Shown piece after piece: positions 55,017-64,000 of a DNA stretch of 64,000 nucleotides. The notes under the pieces are model-generated. The model searched no databases. It was given only the letters and a program-made list of their open reading frames with translations, and was not told where the DNA came from. Source of the stretch: Tigriopus japonicus. Lineage: Eukaryota > Arthropoda > Copepoda > Harpacticoida > Harpacticidae. Position numbers and translations under genes: made by a program. Each line of letters starts with the position of its first letter. Position 1 is the first letter of the stretch. The stretch spans positions 1,036,756-1,100,755 of the forward strand of contig JAAGOF010000250.1 in NCBI GenBank assembly GCA_010645155.1, in the 5' to 3' direction.

Positions 55017-55316
55017 TCATGACAGGTAAAAACTGTCCTGTCGCACGGTGTGACCATGATCAAAACTGGGTCGATCATGACCATGGAGAAGGAGCTGACA
55101 GAGAAAGAAGGCATTGGCCTCGGCACTTCGCTTTCGCTCTTTTCGGAGAAAGCCCTCTTCAATTTCAGTTTTCTTATCCTCAAGCTCGTCCTTCAAGGAC
55201 TTGTTGAGCAGCATGATTTTTTTGTGGGTCAAAGGCGACAAATTTGTCCACTCAAATGCCATCTAGCACATGAACAAACCACTGAGTTCAACGTTCAAAC
55301 CAACAAAAATGAACAT
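55017..55316 (-). pseudogene. Gene I: broken copy of the peptide precursor family
   Basis: The minus-strand frame from 55262 to 55017 matches the pro-region and peptide of H/J (SPLTHKKIMLLNKSLKDE, R-K-E-R-K-R, SA-EA-NA, FFL). The signal peptide is lost from that frame: upstream, in the same frame, MFIFVGLNVELSGLFMC (from 55316) resembles the family signal peptide but ends in TAG (55265-55263) directly before ATG. No three-codon exon with a good donor was seen. WLFGRR is replaced by CQLLLHGH and the tail is unrelated in sequence. The furin site and X-Ala pattern remain. It is best read as a decayed gene, or a fragment reused without secretion. Confidence 0.7.
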
Positions 55317-55399
55317 TTTAGTAAAGTAAAAATTACCGAATTTCCGGTCGAATCATTATTTCATTTAAAAAACCGCTGATTTTTAGAACATTCACACAC

Positions 55400-56313
55400 C
55401 TCCGTTCATCCCCTGGATGAATAATGTTTTTACGCCCTTGTGACTTGTGAGGTGATCACCTGAAACCGATGCGCGAAAAGAGACTAGACAAGATTATTTA
55501 CCTCAAGCGATTCTTGGCCGTTCCCCCGATTTATCTTCGTATTTCAGTCATTGTGTACGTGCATTGGAAATAACCTTCCTGATTGTTCTAGTTGTAAACA
55601 ACACATTCGGTTTCCTGAGCCTAGAATAATTTCAGAGTGCGTTTGAAGCGACAAAGAAGTATGTGTAGATCGAGTTATTTCAAAAAACAAATTCCCAAAG
55701 ATTTCAATTAGCTTCTTTTCAATTCTATTTCAAAACAGGAGTCTAGAAATTGAGGTACAACTTCAATTCAATTTTAAAGGCCATACTCATCAAGAAGTTC
55801 GAAATGAAGTTAGTTTTCAATGATTTGAGCCTTCTCCAAGTAAAACATTTTTAGTGAGCGTTACTCGAAACCTTCCACTAACTCGGACAGTTTGGGTACC
55901 GTTGGAACCGCCTAATCCTCCCGCTTCGAAACATGGTACTTAACAAGCCGATAGATGCCTGCATCCGGATGTGGGTGGTATTTGGGCTTGCAACAGCACA
56001 CTCTTAGCTAATCCAGCTGAAGCTCATAGATAAATAAATAAGAGATATCTAATTTTTGACGTCACCAAAAACGCCCTCTAAGAGGAATTACCTAACAAAA
56101 TTACTTTAAAAAAAGGAGGGTTTCATAAGGAACGTCAAAGAGGGCACTACCCTGTTTGGAAGGCAAATAAATATCTTTCTTGAAGTTTGATTTTCTGAGT
56201 CAATCCAGAAAATACAACTTGCGTCATCTAGAGGTCACGGATCTCCGCACTGTCACGGCCGTCTGCCTGCTTAGCTCGAACTGAGAAGTCTGGAGCTGGT
56301 CTGTGCTGAAGCT
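55400..56313. other. No gene seen
   Basis: Short frames only. Confidence 0.5.
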
Positions 56314-56317
56314 TCAT

Positions 56318-57479
56318 CACGGTGTTCCGAATGGCTTTTTAGGTTTGAATCAAAATGCCCAAAGAATCATGGCACTTTTTAGACCCACAATTTAATGGGG
56401 AGCAACTTTACTCGTATTGTATCATTTAAGTTTAGGCCCAGGGAAAAAGTTATACACCTGAAAACCTATTAATTGTAACAATAACTATTTAACTAAATAT
56501 TTAACTTTTAACTATTTAACCCATATTTAGAGACCATTTAGTTACCTAATTAATTCAAATTGAATAAAAATTCATTCAGCAACAGCTGAGTTATTTGACT
56601 TTGAATGGTCCCTTTTTGACCCCAAAAAGCCGAAAAACGCAACAGTTATATGAAAGAACAAATTCCCAAAGATTTCATATGGCTTTTCAATATCGCAAAA
56701 AATAATTGAAATTGTTTTAGTTTTAGAACTTACGTCAAAATAGCTCAAAATAGTTAAAAACATCACTTAAAAGGCACTTTAAATACATTTTCCGACAAAA
56801 AAAATCTTTTGCAGTATCAAAGACACTCAAAATAAGGTGGTAATACTTAGAAGTTTTGCAAAAAATCAGTTGATTTTTTAAGTTTCGATTTTAGTCTATT
56901 TTGAACATGGTCCTTCTAGAAATCGTAAATTTGAATATGAATCTGTTAGACATATTTATTTGTAATTTTGGCATAACACACATCGTAGCGTACTCTAAAT
57001 AGTTATGAAATATGTTTTCCAAAAATCTTGTTTAAGTGCTTTTTCAGTGATATTTTATATTATTTTGAGCCATTTTGACATAAGCTCAAAAACTCGTAAT
57101 ATTTCGTTTATTTTTGCGATATTGAAAAGCTATGTGAAATCTTTGGGAATTTGTTTTTTCATATAACTAGCATTTTTCGGCTTTTTGGGGTCAAAAATGG
57201 ACCATTCAAAGTCAAATAACTCAGCTGTTGATAAATGAATTTTTATTCAATTTGAATTCATAAGGTAAGTAAATGGTCTCTAAATATGGGTTAAATACAG
57301 TAGTTTATTGAAAAATGTTACAATTAATAGGTTTTTAGGCACACAACTTTTTCTCTGGGCCTAAACTTATATAAAACAATAAAGGTAAAGTTGTTCCCTA
57401 TTACATTGTGGGTCCAAAAAGTGCAATCATGTTTTTGGATGTTTTGATTCAAACCTAAACAGCTATTCCGAATACCGTG
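56318..57479. mobile_element. Palindromic CACGG-ended fold-back element, 1.16 kb
   Basis: The two arms pair over about 0.45 kb each: CACGGTGTTCCGAATGGC against CACGGTATTCGGAATAGC at the ends, then TAGGTTTGAATCAAAA, GGTCTCTAAATATGGG (complement) and AACTCAGCTG. TCAT flanks both ends (56314-56317, 57480-57483), a 4-bp duplication as for the 35.94 kb element. The centre has no transposase frame. Confidence 0.7.
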
Positions 57480-57539
57480 TCATGAAACCATTGAAAATAT
57501 CGATGGTGCAGTGCATGAGCGGCATGAAACTCAAACTTG

Positions 57540-58260
57540 TGTCAGTTACTTTTGAAATGTAATTGATTACAATTACAATCATATTGGTTTCGAATATTGT
57601 TAAATACAATTACATGGGTCTCAAAAATATTTGAATACAATGACTATTACTTCAGTTTTAAATGTATTAAATTACGCTTACAATGTCTTTCAAAAATGAA
57701 TTGAATTAAATTTCAATAACATGAATTCAATTTCACAAAACCAACTTTTTCACTTTTTTTGGGCAAAATGCAAAAGAGTTGCAAAAAGCTGATTTATGTA
57801 GGGTTAATCGCACAGAATAATAGCGGAAATTTGTGGATAAATAAGTGAAATACATATTGCAAATGCATGTTTCTCAATCATATACATGCATTTAATGCAT
57901 CTGTCATAAAAATTAATATGCAATGGAAAATGCAATTGTAATTTGTGAAAAATATCAATTACATGGTTTTGAAGGGAGGAGACGTGGTGTCGTGGTTAGC
58001 GCATTTTCCTTTAGTGAGAGAGGTCCCAGGTTCGATTCTCCTCCCCGACCTTTCTCAAGGAAACTTTTAGACGTTAATCCACACCCACAGACGGAGAACC
58101 ATTCTGATATCGGACTTGAAATTGCCTATCGGAACAATTTGGACAATGTGATGGCTGGCTTCGCTGGCCGGGCGAGGCTCAACCCTCCGACCCTAGCATC
58201 AAAAATCCAAAAAAAAAAAAACATGGACCTAAGCATAGTCCATCACAATTACAATTTCTT
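57540..58260. repeat. TGTAATTA-rich dispersed repeat tract
   Basis: Many copies of AATTGTAATT/AATTACAATTACA, as at 4480-4870 and 5905-6060. The SINE at 57974 is inserted in it. These look like ends of one low-complexity MITE family; borders unclear. Confidence 0.4.
57974..58218 (+). mobile_element. tRNA-derived SINE (family 3) with poly(A)
   Basis: GGGAGGAGACGTGGTGTCGT, GGTTAGCGC (A-box) and CCAGGTTCGATTCTCCTCC (B-box) form the head. The body ends with CAAAAATCC and an A run. It lies inside a TGTAATTA-rich repeat tract. A second copy is at 63070-63215. Confidence 0.6.
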
Positions 58261-60664
58261 GAAAAAAAGAAATGGAACTGTGATGCAATGTCATTAGGAA
58301 GATTGCAACATGTTCCTGGCAAATGAAGTAACGCTAAAAAATTCTTCGATCTCCATCGCCAATTTTCCTTCACTTTTGGTACAAAATAAAGGCTCGTAAG
58401 TCTTCACCTTTTCACTCAGCTTTCATAAGGAGCGGGAAATTTCTGGACCATGAACTTGTTCTAAATTTTCTGAGAGCATCGAAGGAATTTCCTCTTAATA
58501 TTTAAGTAACATTGAATGACCCAACTGCTTCTAATGAAGCATCGTGGTCATACATTTTGACCACAACAGTGACATCATATTTCAAAGTATTTCGACTTCA
58601 TTTCCACTTATCATTTGAATTAGTTTACCTCACAAACATATCGCATTGAGTCTCATATTCTCTCGATCAATGCATTACTGCATGGACAATAAGACAATGA
58701 ATGACCAGACATCGGTTCAAAATACACCATTCTTGAACCTTTTTTTTTGAAGAACCGTATCATAATACCATTCTCTGATCAAGGAGGGGAAAATTGTTTT
58801 GGACGATTATTACGATGATCTTATGACGTTCGACCGGTTTTTTCCCTTGGACTTCGCCGGTGAAGAGAACGTCATCGCCTTCTGTTTTCTAGGGGAGCTG
58901 AACGCAAACGGCCACAGTGAACGTTGCAGATCGGTCTAAGGTCGAATCTGGAGTATTCTTATCCTGACATACGAAAGAACCAACTAACGTAAAGCGCCTT
59001 GCATTACGTAATTAACAAATGGTCAGGAGCTTTCAGGTGGTTTGATCGATCAAGACAAGACCTGGTTTTTGCTTATTTGTCGATTTAAGACGTTCACAAA
59101 GCTTTTTAATGTGGGAGAGGGAGGGGGTAGAGTGGTCTTAAAAGCATGGTTAATTAAGATATTCTTAACAAAAGATACAAATCGACCCATTTTGGTGCAT
59201 GCCAAAGACGTAGCCAAGATGTGCAATGGGATTTTCCCGCGTTGCAAATGCTCCTAAATCCAAGGAAAATGTAGCTTTTTGACCTAGCCATTCGTTTCTT
59301 GAACTATTTATCTAGTGGGGTATTCTTGGCGATGTTTATTTATTTCTTTATTTTTTTGTAAAAAATGGTCACTTGTTGACTAAGTTATTCAATTACTGAA
59401 AGACGAGTTAATTTGCAATCAATCTAAAATTAGCCAAAACCAAGCAGTTTTGCTCAAATTTGCCATCCCGTATGATTTGCTACCCTTTGTGGTTTTCAAA
59501 ATAGAACGATAATGAAATAGTTGAATGAAAATCAGAAAATTTGCGAGGTTTTCAAGCTATTACGATCATCTTTGGCTTTTGGTAAGCGAAGTCCCAGTCT
59601 AAAGGTTGCGAGATTTCTCCAAACACAAACAATCATACGAATGTCTCATTCAGTTCAAAAATATACCTAATGAAAAAAACCCACATTCTTGTTTCAAATT
59701 AGTAGCCGTCTTCTCATTCAACCTAACTCCATAGAAAAGAGAAGACCAATATTCTTTTTTTGTACAATATATAATGCCATTCACTACCTTCGAACGTCAC
59801 AAATGCAGTTTTGACCACAAGATGAAGCTGGAGACATTTGTAAAGTTGAATCAAATGTATGAGGACAAGCCCTAGCAATTTGTACGATACAAAAGAGCAG
59901 ACGCTTGCCAAACGAGTCTTTAAAATGAGCTTAGATGATTGTTGTTTAATTTGCTTAAACGGAGTCAATACCTTTTCTCTCACCGTGTCATGTTGAGTAA
60001 AGGGAAAAAGTTTTGAGGTCTTTAAAAATCACAACCGGTCGTGGAAACCCGACTTTAAAAAAATTGGTGCACGAAAGATTTTGAGCGCCAATGCTCAAAA
60101 CCGGGTTCTAATCATTATAATTAAAAAAAAAGATTTTGTGTATGAGAAAGCTGGAAATGAAAAGAAGGTATGGTTAATCAGGTGTGTTTAACTACCATGA
60201 CCATTGCATTTTTTGCATCAAAGACTAACTTAACCCCAAAGTGGCCGCCAAGAACACTTTGGAGTCTGCCCGTTTGAAACGAAACAGAATATCATATCGG
60301 GGAAATTGGATCAAGCTCGAAAAAAAGTGATGGATAGCTCACCTAAAAGGATATGCTTTTATATTTAGTTGAAGATTGACTGTAAGTGAAACTCTAGAGA
60401 TCCCTAATCTCAAATGTTCTCCGGAGTGTAGGGTAATTTTCTGGCAAATACCTTAATTTCAATATGCTTAAAAATCTGAGAGATTTTAGGCCTAGAAGCT
60501 CTTTTTGTTAATTTGACAAACATTTTCTATTCTTAAGGGAATTAATTCACCCCCAATAAACGAAATGAGGAAATTTTAAGCTTATGTGCTATCATATCGA
60601 TTTGTCATTTTTGGTCCCTTGTCCTTGTTTTTTGTGAATGACACTGCACATTGGGTCAAAATGA
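58261..60664. other. No gene confirmed
   Basis: A GC-richer open stretch at about 58768-58939 (VLDDYYDDLMTFDRFF, LDFAGEENVIAFCFLGEL) is coding-like but has no start, splice partner or recognised domain. Confidence 0.4.
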
Positions 60665-60972
60665 CTAATGTGTTTCGAGTTGGATTTTTGGCAGAGTTTT
60701 GCCATTTTGGTTTTAAGGGTCAAACAACTGACCACAACTAAACTTTTCAAATGGCAAGTGACCTCATCTGCCATTAAATGTGGCAGCACTGCAAACTCGA
60801 AATCCCCTTTTTAAACCATCGATAGAACTCGAAATCAAACTAGTTCCAGTGTTGCCAAGTTGGTCCCTGTTTAGGTCTTTTCAAAAAAGTTCTTTACAAC
60901 CTGCCCTTTTTAACAGCGATAAATTTCCCAATCAAAAATGGCAGCACTCCTAGTTCGAAACACAGCACTAGT
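60665..60972. mobile_element. Relative of the 53.5 kb hAT-like MITE
   Basis: TGTGTTTCGAGTTGGATTTT on the left and CTGTGTTTCGAACTAGGAG (complement) on the right; shared inner GGCAGCACT and AACTCGAA stretches. Borders are approximate. Confidence 0.45.
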
Positions 60973-61567
60973 CGGAATGGCTATTTAGTGGCAACTTTTG
61001 GTTTGGCCCTTTTCAGTGTTTAACATTATTCATCTATAATGTTTAACCATTTTTATATTATATATTTATTATGATTTAACACATTTAACACATGATTGCA
61101 TCATTTGCTGAAGATCGTCAGAAAAAATACCATTGTGTCATATGAAAAAATGTGAAAGCCAAAAATTAAAATTTAGCTTTTATTCGTTCTTTGATAAAGA
61201 TCAAAGCGTTTTCAGCAGTACTTGTGACATTTTCCAGTCGATGCTACAGTAAAAGGGAAAAAGTCATAACTTCTTGAATAAGTGGACTGCGTGTGTTACA
61301 TTCCATAATCAAATCTTAATTGTTGTGGATAGTTCCTGTTGATAGCATTAGCATTTCTACTAAAACTTAACAACAGAAACAAAACAGATCATGGCATGAA
61401 TTCCTTTTCAAGTTACCAAAATTGTGAGGAGAGCTTCGCTCCAGAATCCTGTTTGAGAGACTCTTTACACCGACACAACTAACCGAAGAAGACCCTCGCT
61501 CCAAGTTCAGCGGATTCTTATCCAATGATTGCGAGGAAAAGTTGAGAATGAAAATCATTTCGAGACC
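60973..61567. other. No gene seen
   Basis: Upstream region of gene J; a possible inverted motif GAGCTTCGCTCC / GACCCTCGCTCC pair at about 61430-61502. Confidence 0.4.
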
Positions 61568-61574
61568 TATATAA
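61568..61574 (+). promoter_or_regulatory. Gene J TATA box
   Basis: TATATAA in CCTATATAAG, 79 bp before the ATG. The upstream blocks of A, B and H are not recognisable here. Confidence 0.6.
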
Positions 61575-61652
61575 GAAGGCAGTGACAACATTCAGTCTCA
61601 TACCAATTTCAACCTCTGAATTGATCGACAGACCAAAACAAACCAAACCATC

Positions 61653-61995
61653 ATGCATAAGGTAGGCTTTTCTATTATCACCTTGCAAGTCATTGACACT
61701 CATTTCAATTTTTCAGATTCTAATTTTCGTAACTTTGTTTGGCCTGAGCTTGGCCGCCCCCCAACCAGATGACACCCAAATTGAGGAGGCACCCAAATAC
61801 AACCCTCTGACTCAAGAAAAGATCATTGAGCTCTACGAGTTCTTGAAGGCCGAACTTGAGGGTGAGGAGGACACTGACATTGAAGAGAGCCTTCTCCGAA
61901 AAGAACGAAGTGCCGAGGCCAGTCCCTTCTTCCTTCGTTGGCTCTTTGGTGGACGCAGATTTGGCGGTTATCGTCGTCGAGGCCATTACTATTGA
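61653..61995 (+). CDS. Gene J: short secreted, furin-site peptide precursor (95 aa)
   Basis: Exon 1 is 61653-61661 (MHK), exon 2 is 61717-61995; the intron is 55 bp with donor GTAGGC. The signal peptide is MHKILIFVTLFGLSLAAPQ. From there it matches gene H except for the last residue (Tyr for Phe): acidic pro-region, R-K-E-R, SA-EA-SP, FFLRWLF-G-G-RR, RRRGHYY. Near-identity extends about 130 bp past the stop. The promoter is unlike H apart from the TATA box (CCTATATAAG, 61568-61574). Same predicted processing as H. Confidence 0.88.
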
Positions 61996-62129
61996 AATGT
62001 GTTCAAAGAAATCCACAAAATCTTTTGATGCTTTGCAAAAAAATACATTCTTTTCAACTTAAACATTTCTTGTGTCTCTCTGAGGAAATACGGGATTTGA
62101 AAGCTTGTTCTGATTACGAAAAGCTTCTT

Positions 62130-63069
62130 AATTGGTTCTTTCTAAAGAAGACGTCAAGGTGATAATTTTTGGGGGTAAGAGATGGCATTCTAAGAGTTAA
62201 AGCTTAAGTCCGGCAGTTCCATCGAAGTGATAAAAATATGGATGTTTTTTAAAATCCTTTAAACAAGGGCGAAGCTGTCATCTTGGCTACCTGGAAAAAA
62301 CAAGGTCAAAAATGTACCTGTCTGTCAGGTTTCCATCAAAGTTTGATACTAGAGCATTATTTGTCATGGACCCAATTCAAAAGGCCCTTAAATTCAGACC
62401 AGCGACTGTGCTTAGCAAAATGGCCTCCGAAAGTTTGTGGTTGAAAAACATCCCCCGTTATTTAATATTTAAAGATTATTTCTTTAAAATATGTCACCGA
62501 AGACAATGGAATACTCCTCTAAGTGTTACTTTAGTAGGGTTGAAAATGGGTGTAGTTTCTGTATTCAACTTGGTCGCTTTTAGCTTGCCATTTATTTCTA
62601 TCTCCTTGTTTTTGGCGGGAATGCCTTTTCTCTTAATTACGCGGAATGCGGCCTTTCACTCACTCCTCTCATAAAGGCTTTTGCGACAGCGTTAACAAAA
62701 GACCGTCATTTCCATGACCGTGATCTAGGGCGTCAATAGGGTACAAAGCCTTGTCCATGCCTTCCTTGTCGTTTATGAAGTCAAAATGACCATTTAGATA
62801 CCGACATCCAACTAAATTTTGTTGGATTTTAATGTCAAACGCAGCTTTGTTGTTTATAATTTGCATAGATATCTTATCTCGTAGGAAAAAATTGAACTAC
62901 TTTCTTGATCGCAAATCCTTATTCCTGATTTCGAAAATTGTGTCACGAAAATATGAAAACGGATAAGTAGATAGAGACAAGCGACGAAACGGAGAAGCGG
63001 TTATGATCATTTGGCACGAAAACACTACTTTGGCACGAACTAAAAGCTCGTAAAAATGCTCATTTCAAA
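62130..63069. other. No gene confirmed
   Basis: A 120-codon plus frame (62312-62674) with a hydrophobic C-terminal half and no domain; probably chance or an old fragment. Confidence 0.4.
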
Positions 63070-63215
63070 AGGGAGGAGACACGATGTCGTGGTTAGTATC
63101 GAGTACCATAATGAAAGAGATTTCCCAGGTTCGATTCTTCTCCCCTACCCTTCTCAAGGATACTTTTAGACTTGATTCAAACCCGCAGACGGAAGACCAT
63201 TCTGTTCCCGACATT
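63070..63215 (+). mobile_element. tRNA-derived SINE (family 3), partial
   Basis: GGGAGGAGACACGATGTCGT, then CCCAGGTTCGATTCTTCTCC and a body (CTTCTCAAGGATACTTTTAG, GCAGACGGAAGACCATTCTG) parallel to the 57974 copy; the last part is missing. Confidence 0.6.
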
Positions 63216-63262
63216 CTGTAAACAAGCAATTGGCGTTTTAACATTACAATGTTAGCTAAGGG

Positions 63263-63496
63263 TGGAAATACACGGACAGGCGAAAGTGGCAGGCCAGCCA
63301 TTTTTTCAGCCTGCCTGGCTGAATTTTGACCTAACCCACCTGTAAAATGAAGCCTACCTGGAGACCGGCTCATTTAGAGTGGAAATACACGAGCAAGAAA
63401 AGTGGCAGGACAATCATTTTTTCAGCCTGCTCGGGGGAAGTTCGAGCTTACCAAGCTGAAAAATGAAGCCTACCTGCAAGCCGACTCATTTAGAAA
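63263..63496. repeat. 117-bp tandem duplication
   Basis: TGGAAATACACG begins at 63263 and 63380; each unit continues AAAGTGGCAGG, ATTTTTTCAGCCTGC, AATGAAGCCTACCTG and ends CTCATTTAGA. Confidence 0.7.
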
Positions 63497-64000
63497 TTGT
63501 TCTAATTTATGCCTGCCTGTTGGAAGTCACGATCAAACAGTTGAAATTCAAAATGCCGGAACTAAAGAAAGGGTTTAAGGAAGTCTTTATTGACCTTATA
63601 TGGCCTTAAAAGGACTGCATCAAAATGATTCATCTTTTTCAGTACTCATATTGCCGATGTGGCTCCCTTTTGTTGATGCGCACTGTGCCATTTCACGGGT
63701 ATGATCACTACGCTATGTGGCATGCAACTACGGGTATAATAAGGGAGATTGGTAGGTAAGCTTATTCTATGGGGACGACGATGTCCCCATGTGATTGAGT
63801 CAAGATATAGTAGTCGACTTCTTTATCATGAACGAAATTCGATATTTACACCGTGGTGCTAACGCACCTCAATCGTGCATTTCAAGAGGGGTTAATTAAC
63901 CCCACAATTCATTGAATAACTTAGGAGAAATGGATAATCCACACAAGACCAAACAGGTTCAAGTAGGAAGGAGGAACGCAATATGGAAGTACCTACAAGG
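63497..64000. other. No gene seen
   Basis: Nothing supportable to the window end. Confidence 0.5.

Noticed and set aside
62312..62674. 120-codon frame with hydrophobic segments, possible membrane protein
   Set aside because: No domain, no promoter and no splice partners; composition is consistent with chance in AT-rich DNA.

Overview
This is a eukaryotic, AT-rich nuclear window, most likely from an arthropod (a crustacean such as a copepod would fit, but no sequence here proves the taxon). The reasons are GT-AG introns of 55-78 bp, TATA-box promoters about 75-125 bp upstream of the start codons, an interstitial CCTAA/TTAGG repeat (the usual arthropod telomere unit), tRNA-derived SINEs, non-LTR retrotransposon fragments and many hAT, mariner and fold-back elements. 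No conserved multi-domain host gene could be recognised.

The only convincing host genes form one family of small secreted peptide precursors spread over 57 kb: A (5303-5686, +), B (17650-18037, +), C (19835-20227, -), D (28650-29032, +), E (32195-32709, -), F (39502-40016, +), G (49637-50032, +), H (52720-53085, +), a broken copy I (55017-55316, -) and J (61653-61995, +). All nine apparently intact genes share one plan: a first exon with only three codons, one short phase-0 intron, then an exon encoding the hydrophobic signal peptide, an acidic helix-like pro-region, a furin-type R-x-x-R site and a basic aromatic C-terminal peptide. I do not recognise the family. In every copy the furin site is followed by three dipeptides whose second residue is Ala or Pro, as in precursors trimmed by dipeptidyl peptidase IV. 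In most intact copies FFLRWLF (or close) comes next, often with Gly-Arg-Arg, a possible amidation signal. The natural reading is a multicopy defence or signalling peptide cluster; that function is inference.

By tail sequence the genes fall into three groups plus an outlier: B/C/G (Tyr/Asp/Asn tail), D/E/F (His/Gly/Tyr tail), H/J/I (short GGRR...RRR tail), and A, which keeps the promoter and processing sites but has a divergent peptide. C and G, and E and F, are inverted duplicates including their promoters. H and J are nearly identical only from mid-signal peptide into the 3' flank, which suggests gene conversion. Several promoters share upstream blocks, and one such block survives without a gene near 23.5 kb.

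The rest is a mobile-element landscape. 0-16 kb: SINE and LINE ends, a gag fragment near 7 kb, a SINE nested in a LINE near 9 kb, a 2.5 kb inverted repeat holding a hAT-like element (10-12.4 kb), and mariner-type palindromic elements (14.2-16.3 kb). 18.6-21.3 kb: a decayed mariner-type transposase cut by a hAT-like insertion, then a mariner-type palindrome. 30.5-37.5 kb: two hAT-like elements and a CACGG-ended element inserted in a SINE. 41-44 kb: a decayed reverse transcriptase, a 13-bp minisatellite and nested hAT-like elements. 44-47 kb: a 1.8 kb-spaced direct duplication. 47.7-55 kb: LINE 3' ends, telomere-like repeat and short hAT-like elements. 56.3-57.5 kb: a long palindromic CACGG-ended element. 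58-64 kb: tRNA-derived SINEs and a 117-bp tandem duplication.
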